Shown here piece by piece: positions 11,501 to 23,500 of a DNA stretch of 64,000 nt. The DNA comes from Emydura subglobosa (taxonomy: Eukaryota > Chordata > Testudines > Chelidae), in NCBI GenBank assembly GCA_007922225.1, contig ML679989.1, forward strand, positions 18,869,570-18,933,569, written 5' to 3'. How positions within the stretch are numbered: position 1 is the first letter of the stretch; each line of letters begins with the position of its first letter. The notes beneath the pieces were generated by a model, which was not told where the DNA came from, made no database searches, and worked only from the letters and a program-made list of their open reading frames with translations. A program made the position numbers and the translations under genes.

Positions 11501-14500
11501 GAGGGTCTGGGGACGAGCAGCGCTCACTCACAGCACCACAAAAAGGAACAAGAAGGAAGTAACGGGCTGCAGAACGCTCAAATCAGGATGGATGCGACTG
11601 CAGCTGCTCTGATCCTAACGGCTAACCTGGGTCAGCATCAACTGGGTCAGGCAGCCAGTCTTCTGGCTCGGAGATGTCATCGTCACTTTCCTGGCCATTT
11701 TCCAGCGTCACCGGGTCAGCTTTCGAGAGCTCATTTGCTAAGTCACCAGACCCTTCGGCATCACCCGTTAGACCCGCCACAATTTGCCGCACCGTGTCCT
11801 CCCTGGTCCTGTCAGAGAGCAGGAGATGAAGAAGGTAAGGGGGACCAGCACCGACTGGTGTGAGATGTACAGAAGTCAAATATGCCAATATATATTCACT
11901 GGTAGTAAGTTATGTAAGCAGAAAGAGGGCTGTAATATCAGGAAGCAATCACCCTATTTCCCTCCCCATAGCAACCAGGATTCCAGTCATCACTTGTTCC
12001 AGATATTACTTCCTCCTCCTAAAGGAATTAGAGACAAAAAGAGACACAAACACAGCTCAAAGCGGGAGATACCTTGACTAAAGAGTGTCAGCTAAACTAA
12101 GGCTGAAATCCACATTCCCCCAGGATGAAAGCTCCAATGCTTAACAAAGTCTTCAAGTTATTGTGAAACTCTTAGATGGGGTGGGGAGGGCAGATAACTA
12201 TACAACAAATAAGCTGTTTAAGGAATAACTTGCTGCGACGCAGGAAAACTAACCATTCCAGGGGTCAAACTTCCAGCTATCTTCCAGCCCAAATGGGAAG
12301 CTATACATGTCTGCTTTATGAATCAAAGGTACTATCTTTCCATGTGCATAATCTGTATTGTTCCTCCAAATAATGTCTCCTTCTATTTTACACCCTAAAG
12401 AATGTGAAATGTTTATATAAAAAAGAATGTATGACTACATCCACTAGATTTAGAAAGACTGTAAAGGGATTGTTTGTTTTCTTTTTAAATGATCGTTGCA
12501 CTAGAGAAGTGATAAGAATTACACTTTACTAGATGCCCCAAAAGCCACAATTCCACAATTGAGGAAGAAGGCTGTGCTAGTTTAAAAAAAACCAACCTGG
12601 TTTAGAGGGGAAGTGAAGGCAACTGTAAAAAATAAATATTTATATATATAAAACAAATGGAGGAAAGGGGAAGTTGATAGTAATGAATATAAATCAGAAG
12701 CTCAGCATTGTAGAAAATTGATAAGGGAAGCCACGGAACACAAGGCGAAATCTACAGTAGCAGAGTTAAGGACAATAAGAAGGAGGTTTTTTAAAGTATA
12801 TTAGGAACAAAAAGAATCCTGACAATGGTATTGGTTCATTACTAGATAGAAATGGTAGAATTATCAATAAAAATGCAGAAAAGGCAGACGTGTTTAATAA
12901 ATATTTCTGTTCTGTATTTGGGGAAAAAACATGATACAGTCTCATCATATGGTGGTAACACACTTTCCATTCCACTAGTATCTCTGGAGGATATTAAACA
13001 GTTGCTACTAAAGCTAGACATTTTTAAATCAGCAGGTTCAGATAATTTGCATCCAAGAGTTTTAAAAGTGCTGGCTGAGGAGCTCACTGTTGATTCACGT
13101 TGATTTACAATAAGTCTTGGAGCACTGGGGAAGTTCCAGAAGGCTAGAAGAAAGTTCATGTTGTGCCATTTTAAAAATGGGTAAACAGGATGATCCGGGT
13201 AATTATAGGCCTGTCAGCCTGACATCAATCCTGGGTGAGATATAGGACTCAATTAATAAAAAACTAAAGGAGGGTAATGTAATTAATGCAACGTGACATG
13301 GGTTTACGGAAAACAGATCCTGTCAAAAGAACCTGATATGTTCTTTTAATGAGATTACAAATTTGGTTGATAAAGATAATAGTGTTGATGTAATATACTT
13401 AGACTTCTGTAAAGTATTGGACTTGGTATCACAGAACATTTTGATTAAAAAACTAGAACAATATAAAATTAACATGGCACACATTAAATGGATTAAAACC
13501 TGGCAAACTGATAGGCCTCAACATGTAATTGTAAACAGGGAATCGTTATCAAGCAGATCTGTTTCCAAAGGGGTTCCACAGGGATCAGTTCTTAGCCCTA
13601 TGCTACTTAACATCTTTATCAATGACCTGGAAGAAAACATAAAATCATCACTGATAAAGTCTGCAAATGACATAAAAATTGGGAGAGTGGTAAACAATGA
13701 ACAGGACAGGTCACTAATAAAGAGGATTAGATTGCTTGATAAACTGGGCACAGTCAAACAACATGCATTTTAATATGGCTAAATGTAAATGTATACACCT
13801 CAGAAAAAAGAATGCAGGCCATCCTTACACGATGGGGGACTCTACCCTGGGAAACGGTGATGCTGAAAAAGATTTAGGGATTGTGGTGGATAATCAAATG
13901 AACATGAGATCCCAGGGTGACGATGTGACCAAAAGAGCTCATATAAACCTGGGATGCATAAACAGGGGACTCTCGAGTAATATTAGAGAGGTTATTTTAC
14001 CTCTGTATTTGACACTTATGTGACTGCTGTTGGAACCCTGTGTCCAGTTCTGGAGTGCACAATTCAAGAAGGATGTTAATAAATTGGAGAGGATTCAGAC
14101 AAGAGCATGAGAATAATTAAAGGATAAGAAAACATGCTTTATAGCGACAGACTCAAGGAGCTCAATCTATTTAGTTTAAGAAAAAGAAGGTTAAGGGGTG
14201 ACTTGATCATAGTCTTTAAGTATCTACATAGGAAACAAATATTTGACAATGGGCTCTTCGATCTAGGAGAGCAAGGTATAACATGATCCAATGGCTAGAA
14301 GCTAGACAAATTAAGACTAGAAATAAGGTGTAAATTTTAACAGTGAGAGTAATTAACCAATGAAACAATTTCAAAGTGTTGTGGTGGATTCTCCATCACT
14401 GACAATTTTTAAATCAAGACTGGATGTTCTTCTAAAAGATCTCCTCTAGGAATTATTCTGTTCTACAGCCTGTGTTAAAGAGGAGATCACACATTAGATG

Positions 14501-17500
14501 ATCACAAGGGTCACTTCTGGCCTTGCGATCTATGAATCTATTAATTGTATGGCACAAAATGGAATATTGAAAGGTATGAGCATCTAACCAGGGCATAATT
14601 TTGCAATATTAAACACAACTACTTAAAGAGGGAGTAATTCCAATTAATAGTCTGGGTAATACCGCAGTGCAATCCTTGAAATGAATGAAACAAAAACCCT
14701 CCGACAAGGATCAGAGAAATTGACTGTACACTAACACCATCTACTGGGTATTGATGGGAGTAGCACCTGACAGCCAACAGCAAGTGTCCAATAAAATAAT
14801 AGACTTGCCCTCCTACAACTAACCTGCAACAGCATGTGAAGCCTGAAGTCACCATGCAGGATCCCAGAACTAGCCCCGCCCATGTGGACAGTGGGACAGG
14901 GTGTACAGATCACACACACGAGGTGGTAGGGGCTAGCCATGCCCCTCCGCTCCGGCCCTGTCAATCTTGTATGATAGGGAGGAGGCTGCAGTCAGCAGGG
15001 GCAGAAGAAGCACGATTGCCCTAAGCAGGGGACTGCAGGAGTGGCTCCTGAAGTCATGGACAGAATTCCTAGCTAGGAGACCTTAACCTCGACCCGGAGA
15101 AGAGTACAGTGGACTCCCAGGGTAAGATGGGCAGGCTGAACCTGACTCCGAGGCCCAGCCAGGGCAATTTCCCCAATCCCCACTACATTGGTGCTGGATC
15201 GTTGGCAGCACTGTAAACTCACCACCCCCTTCTTTGCTGGGGCACAGGGAGAGAGTATCCCTGAATATGTTGCGGTATGTGACTTTCATTTTTATCCCAC
15301 ATCCAGAGAGATTTAAGAAGACACACAAAAGGGCAGAGCGCCCCCCAAATAGTAAGGAAGTGCTGGGACCATCTACTGTAGATAACTGGGTGTGGACAGG
15401 TTCTCCCACCCTCTGAGGGAAGAACCACCAAAGACTCTGTTACAAACAGACAGCCCTCTCCCTTCCTCCAGGGTCACAGGACTTAAGAGTTCTGTCTGAA
15501 CCCTGAAAAGAAGTTGTAGAACCCAGACCTGCAAGCGACACTTGGACCAGCCACATGGACAGACTCTCCCAGTCCAACTGTTGCCAGGATTATGAAGTGA
15601 TGAGATCTCATTTAGAGATTTTATTTCTCTGTGTTCTTTAATGTGAACAACAAAGCTACCTTCTCGGGGCTATGTTCTTTCGAATGAGACCTCAAGGAAC
15701 CATACTTTGGATTTTAACTAATGCTAGATGCTTCCTTCTTTGTAAGATGAAGCAAACTGGCCTAAGAGAAATGCACAACAACTTTAAGCAATCGCTCTTG
15801 ATATTTTAAATGAGTCCTCTTCATATCAAACAATTCCAATCGCAGGGACCACATTTCTAGATATGCCTTAAGTCAAGTGCATCTTTATTCCCTGGAGTGG
15901 AAGTGGGACAAATGTAGTAGAGGACTAAAGAGTTGATAGCCAGAGATTGTAAATCAATGCACTAAGAAATCTGGGTGATTTGTATTATTCCCTGGCATAC
16001 CTGCTTGGGCCCCAACACAGGTCAGTGATTAACACAGATAAGACTGCCTGTGTATTTGTGTGCTGTATATGGATAGAATGTTTCTTGTGTCTACACTTGA
16101 TGGATGACTGTTTACTGATGCGGTTCTTTGTGAATTAATAAACTGTTAATTGGCTAAGAATAACCAAGTGTCCTGATTTGAGAAATACTGGCCAGGATAA
16201 AGGAACCTAGAGCTCTAATTAGTAAGCTAGCGTTCCTTGGACTCAGTAAAAAGGGGTTAGTTACCCTGTTGAAATTCTATCCTTTTACCAGCTACAACAC
16301 TTCTATCAAACCGGCAGATCTAGTTTGTTAGATTTCACCTTTAAGATCTAACGGCAGCTCAGCAGATTCATTGAATTGCCCCCATTCACACTTACCTCAG
16401 GTACTTCCTGATGGGTTCACAGGCCACCTCCAGGATAACCATGGAGGGGTCCAGTTCTCGCAAGGCCTTGATGGCCGAGATGTAGAGAGTAATTATGTCC
16501 GATGTGTTGACTCCTAAAGCAAGGGGGAAGGACAGGCAGAGTCTCAGAGCAGAGAGCAAAGCTTGGACCCAGAAAGGGCCCAAAGGGAGCCTCATGGGCT
16601 CCAGGTTCTTAGTCAGACCCAGAGAGCTGGAAGTAAGGTGCTTGCTGCTGCAGTGCCCTGGTCGGATGGAGGGACAGAGTCCTAAGTATCTGGGCAGCAG
16701 GCTCCACCAGGGAAGCTGCATGGGAGCTACTAGAAACATCTCAGCACAGACTGCGCACTCTGGAGCATCAGAGACCACTGGCTCAGGCTATGCAGCACTT
16801 TGGAGAAGCCCTCCATTGGCTTTGAGCAAAGACAACCTTCTAGCTCGGTCCCGTGCAGCACTGCAGAGAAAAGGGGAGCTTGAGGTGTGGGATAGGGCAC
16901 TCCTACAACACACTGACAACCAGGAGCGCACTAGCATGGAGGGGGCAGGGACATGGTTACCATATTCTCACCTTGCCATGCCCCTTGGCGCAGTGGCAGA
17001 GCTGCTCTTCAGGATATCCCCACTCTCACACACAGCCCCATCAGGGCCCACGCCCAGTCCCTGGGGACTCATAAGGGATGAAATACCCACCGGGATGGAG
17101 AAGCCGCATTTCCAGAGCGCTTTTCAGGGAGCTGAGCAGCTGCTGCCTCTGATTGGTCCTTTCCAGGCAGAATTTGAGATCTTCCACAGCTGGCTTTGAC
17201 TCTGGAAAATCTACAAATCAAAGGAGCAGTCAGAGAGGGTGCCAGGCCCCATAAACAGGGGACAGGAGAGCACAAGACACCCCATTGCATGTGGGGAGGG
17301 GCAAAGCAGGACTGAATGGCCATGGGGCAGGTGAGAGAGCGAGTCAACATAGCACGGACAGCGGGCAGGGGTCACGCTCACCACGGATGATGCTGAAGAG
17401 CTCCTCAATGCGCATGCTGGCATAGATGCGGTAGAAAAACCTCTGGACATGGCACCTCCAGCGCTTCAGGGTGCTGCTGGCCTCCGGGGTGGAGGGGACC

Positions 17501-20500
17501 ATGGGGCCGTCCTGCAGGAACACTCTGCTGAGCCAGCCGATCACCTTCTCAATCCACTGAACAAAGAGAGGGACGATAGAGAGACGGACATGCAGCCCAG
17601 CTGCACAAGCCACCATCCCATGCACCTTCGGAAGACTAGAAATAAGGTGTGTTTTTAACAGCGAGAGTAATTAGCCACTGGAAAATTTACCAAGGGTTGT
17701 GGTGCATTCTTCATGACCAGAACATTTTTAAATCGAGATTGGAGAGAACTGCTCTAGGAATGATTTTGGGGCAGTTTTCTGGGCTGTATTATATAGGAGG
17801 TCAGACTAGCTGATCACAATGGTCCATTCTGCCCTTGGAATCTATGACATTCACAGCAGGCTCCCGGGGCTCACGACCCCATGCTAGCCATTTGAGAACA
17901 GCATTGCTCTCGGCCATAGTCCAAACCCAGCCCTGACGAGATCACTGGTTCCTGGGGCTGCAGCTAGAGTAAGCATCATTGTGGGAGTGGAGTTAGCAGA
18001 TGCTGCCAGATTTGAAATAAACTGCAGCAATGCGACAGGACAGATCCCACGGGACACTCCTGCTAACACAACAGATTTCATGTGTCCAGCAGATATGCTA
18101 CATTCTGCACACAGCCCTACAAGACTGTCGCAAGTCAATAGCAGCAAAGATGACTTCCAAGACATGGACTAGAAAGAGATGCATGATGAAAGAAGTGTAT
18201 CCCTTTGAAGGCGGGTGACTGGGGCCACATTTCCTAGTCTTCTGAGATGTGCCCCAGGTACACTGCCAGATGCTGCAGCACCAAGTTGCTACCTGCTGAG
18301 GCCCTACACTTCCTCATACATTCACAAAGTCCCAGAGGTCCCCATACTTGAATGAATGGCTCTTCCCCAGCAGGAATGGCCAGAGCCAGCACTAAGACGG
18401 CTGTAGCACTTTCTACTAGGCTACAAACCCTGGCATCCTGCTTCCTGTCCACATGGAGCCATCAGCAAGAAAGAAGCAGTTCAGTGGTATTGATTATCAG
18501 CCTTGTTTATTGTGCCAAAAGAGTTGTAATGAGGCACTAGTTAAGATGTCAGCATTCAGTGAGAAATTACTGGAATCCATCTGCCAACTACATGTACAGT
18601 TACATAATATACATTACATAATTACAATCCCAGTGTAATTTATTACAGAATCCTTGTTTTTATTTTGGTCTTGATCATTTTTAAGCATCAATGGGGAAAC
18701 AAGGAGTATCAATGACCTGCTGAATCTTTGGACCATACCACCGCAGAGGAGCTGGTTAAACACAATGCTCAGTGGCAACTTACATGCTATAAGGGCATCC
18801 ATAAGTGAATTTGGGAAGGTTGGAGAGGAAATACATCGAGCATCAGGAAATACAGTAGTTGAAGATGCTGGTATCAGTGCCAGCTGAGGGTGAGACTCGT
18901 CTTATGCTAGGACCCATGTGTTTTGAGAAAAACACCTGCTTCCTCTGCAGTAAGCCGGACCCTAAAGGCATTCACTAACTTTCAACATGTAAGGCAGATG
19001 AAAAACTGTATGAAGCAGTTACTCTTAGCAAGAGCATTGCATGGAAAGTAAAGTTTAAGTGGCTGCATGGTTGGGATGTTTTTCCCAGAAGTAACCAAGC
19101 ACCATCCAGATCAAGAAGGGGCAATTTTAAAGCTATAGGATGAGATTTCTCACACTAGCAATCCATTCGCATCTGATGGACCAGTTTATTATCACGATGC
19201 AAGCAGTCTTCAGTGACGAGACAGCTAACGATGGCAGTCAAATGGTTACTCTGAATGATGACATGTATGAAGTCTTCAAAACCCAAAGCATTATCCAAGG
19301 CTCCATCAATCTATGGGCTCCAATCAAGAACAGGCTACAGCTGTGCTTGAATGCAAAGAAGAAAGTCAGAGGGAAGGTGACAGGGACTCTTATACATCTC
19401 GGTGTGATGTTGAACCACGTGAGACTTTGGAAAAGTACAAGATGGAACAACACATGTGCCAGGAGAAAATCAAACGAATGCACATCCTGCATGGTTTTCT
19501 TAAGCCAGCATCTACCGACAAAGTGACCAGTACCTTATGCCAGCAGAGGCCTTTCAGCATACCAGTCATAGATGGCATGGCTGGGGTGCAAGCGCTCAAT
19601 AAACCAGAAACTGTCCTGACGTGGTTTGGCTGAACACTTCATTATGAGGCTACATATTAAATACTGGCTCTATGATGAAGTCCACCTTGTGTTTGACACG
19701 TATGCAGAGAAATCAATTAAAAATATTAGCAGAAAGAAGAGATTCCATGGTATTACACTTGTCCAATACAAAATCATTGATTCCACGAACATCTCCAACA
19801 TCACAATGAACTGTCTCATACTCACTCAAAGAACAAGTTAACTGCATACCTTGGGGCAAAAACACTCAGGCAGGAGAAGAATTACTCAAAGAATTTCATC
19901 ATTGCATGGCATAGTAAAGCTGCCACCTCCCACTGTTCAGTGGAATTACCTTGTCGTTCCCATGAGGTGGACACTAAAATTACATGCGTGCCATCAATGA
20001 CACAGAGAGAGATGCTACTAAACTTCAAATTTTTGCACAAGACCCAGACGTTCTAGTGCTCTCTGTGAGATGCTATCCAAGACTTTTACAAGAGTCTGTT
20101 TTTGTGACTGCTGCTGGGGAACAGAATTGCTGCATACCCCTCAGAGATATGTTCCTATCACTTGGACCATAAAAAGCCACCGCACTGCCAGGTTTCCATG
20201 CCCTTTCAGGATGTGGCACTACTGGAAGATTGGCTGGAAAGACCATATTATCTTACCAGGAGGCATTTGATTCAACCTCCGAAGCCTCTCTCCTTGCTCT
20301 GAAGGTGCTCAGAACGCTTGAGGCAGTCGCTGATGAGGTCATAAATGCACTAGAGGCACCAGTGTGCCGAGTTTACCATTTGAAGACTAACATTACGACA
20401 CCTACAGAGCTATGTTGGTGGATGTTTTCCAACAAGCAGACAAATGGAGAAAAATTGCCAACCAACACGGGATGCATTTATACCTGCTATCAAGAGGGAA

Positions 20501-23500
20501 AATTATCAGTGGAATGACTTTGGGATGGTTGAACACATCCAAAACTACTCTCCCCTATCAGAAATGGATGTATCTTGGAGGATGGACAGATCACACACAT
20601 TTTTATGTGAAATACCATGCGTCCTGGATCAATTCTTTAGCTAATCAAATGCTCATGTGCAAAAACCAGATGCTGCAAACATGTGGCCAGCAGCCTGCAC
20701 TGCATGGAGATGTGTAAGTGCAGCACAGATGAGGATCATTGTGACATGTCTAATGGTGCCCCGATGAAGATGTCACTAATGATGACTTTGATGAATAAAT
20801 GCAAATTTATACATCTAGGAACCAAGAATGCAGGCTGTACCTGCAGAATGGGGGGACTATATATGGGAAAGCAGTGACTCTGACAAGGATTTGGTGGTCA
20901 CAGTGGACAAGCAACTGAATATGAGCTCCCAGTGGAATATTGTGGCAAAAAGAGCTAAGGCAATCACTGGATGTATAAGAAAGGTAGGAGTGAGTAGGAG
21001 CAGGGAGATGATTTTATCTCTGTATACGGCATTAGTGATATTGCATCCCTGTTCTGGGGTCCACATTTTTAAAAGGCGGTTGAAAAATTGGAGAGGATGG
21101 AGAAATGAGCCACAAGTTATTCGAGGGCTGAAGAAAACTCTTTACAGCGAAAGACTTAAAGAGCACAATCTGTTTAGTTTACCAAAAAGAAGACAGAAGT
21201 GACTTAGTTATGGTGTAAAGTAAATTTACAGGGAGAGAATACCAGATAATAAAGGTTTCTTTAATTTAGCAGAAAAAGGCAGAACGAGAATTAATGACTA
21301 GAAACTCAAGCCAGACAAATTCTGAAATTAGAAATTAGGCACAATTTTTTAACGAGGGCCACTGGCGCAAACTCCAAAGAGAAGTGGTAGATCCTTCATC
21401 TCTTGAGGTCTTCAGATCAAGACGGGATGCTTTTCTGGAAGATATCCTTCAGCCAGACACCAGTTATTGGGCTCTGTACATAGATTCAGAGAGTTTAAGG
21501 CCATAAGGGACCACTGTAATTATTCTCTGAACTCCAGCATAACACAGGCCATAGGACTTCCCTGGATTAATTCTTTAATTAATAAAGGGGAAACGGAATG
21601 AAATTGAATGGCCTGTGTTATGCAGGTCAGACTGGATGATCACAGCGGTCCCTTCCAGGCATAAACTCTGTGAATCTATGAAATGGGGTATTTTCACAGG
21701 CTCTGTGTCAATAGTGGGAGGGACTTGGCAGACCACGTTAGGTCTTTTTCAAATAGGAGTTTCTTTTTGACGTCAACCCTTTAGCCTGTGACAGAAACAA
21801 GCACATGCTACCACAGGAACAGCTCCTACTTGCTGTGGGCCTTACCTCCTGGAACTCATTCAGAAAAGAGTGCTCATACTCGCCCCTGCATCTGCGCTCC
21901 ATCTTCTCCTCTATCATCCTGTGCAGGATGGTGGTGACAGCATCAGCACTCACTCTCTCCAGCAAGTTCAGCCTGTGACTGCAGACACAAACAGTGGCCT
22001 TACTCAGAACGTATAGACAGGGAAGAGAAAAACGAAGTGTAAAGTAACTGGGTTCAGGGAGAGTGAAGTGGTGGAGATCTGTACTGCACATTCAGGTGTC
22101 AGATTAGAAACTGGCCTCCCTCCACACACACAGCAGCACATGTAGAGGAGCATTTCTAACCCTGCCAGATGTCAACACTGTACTTTGGTGCTCATACACC
22201 AAAGTGATTCGCACTGTATAAATGTCTAGCTGGATAACAGGGCCACAGACTTGAGGGGGACTGGGTTTGCTCAGTAAGGAGAGTGGTTATTTGGGAAGGA
22301 TTTTTATCCACTAGAAAGTGGGGGAGGGGGGAGAAATAAATCAGAAAATAGGGCAACTGGAGCCAAACTTACAACATCAGACATGGAAAGAAAATGAATG
22401 GATTCCAAACAACAGGATATGGGATAATGTGATATAGTCTAAGTCATATTAAATAGTTACACTGGTCAACTGGGGAAAACAGATTTGGAGACAAAATACA
22501 TATATTCTATACAATCAAATGTTACTTATAACAAAAATAATGCCTTTCACAGGTTTTGGCCATCAGAAAGTTCACCAAACTCCACTCTACATGGAAGAAG
22601 CTCCTTTCCAAACTTTTAACACAATGTGGTGGGTTTTTTTTTTCCAATCCCACAGGACAGAGAAGGTAAGGAGTCTCATTCCTATACCTTTCATTCCTTC
22701 CTGGTCTTTGGTTTGTAAAAAGCTGTAAGTTCAGTTAAAGTTACATGCAAGTTTGGGGTTAGATGGGCTTTTTTTTTTTTTTTTTTTTTAAAAACACATA
22801 CAACACTCTATTAATGCCCTTTTGGGTAATCTTCTGGACAGACAGAATCTCTAGCTATAGCGCCCTATCAGCACAGAGGATCAGAGAACTGGAGTGGGAG
22901 CTTTCAAAGCCCTCAACCAAAGGGAGAGGGGCCGGATCTTTAACAAATCTTTTCTCCCAGGGGCCTGTCAGGAGCTTACATTAAATCAGCATCAAAAATA
23001 AAAACCAAGAGATTTTAAACAAAGTAAGAATCCATTCCCCTGTCAAGGGCTCCGGCCCTATCCTCTCCTGTGATATAACCCCACTAGTTCTCCAGTCACC
23101 TATAGCATCTCCCAGCCAAATACTGCTGCTAAGACCTGATATTTCTAAATGGGTAAACAAGCAGGATTGTTTTTAAACTCCCATTCAGGCCTTCTCCATA
23201 CATCCCTGAGGAGTAAAGAAGGGCAACAATGCTTTGCACCCTGGCTATAATATAATACCAATCCTGTTTTTCCATATTAAATGTGACCAACGTCTTCCGG
23301 AACCTTTACTTTTGGGGGACAGAAAATCTTTCACTTAGAAACATTCTCCCTTTAAAGAACAGAACGCACATGAATCAAAGCCCGTGTCTTGGTCAGGGGA
23401 TGTTCAAGCACCATCACCTTTCTGATTGTCTAATAATATGCTGTTAACTCAACCGCAAATCATGGGCTTGATGCAAACACTTCTGAGTGGGATTCTCTGG

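Noticed and set aside
16495..17199. 234-codon plus-strand open frame
   Set aside because: It crosses ANAPC2 exon 5 and intron 5 in antisense and has no recognisable family.
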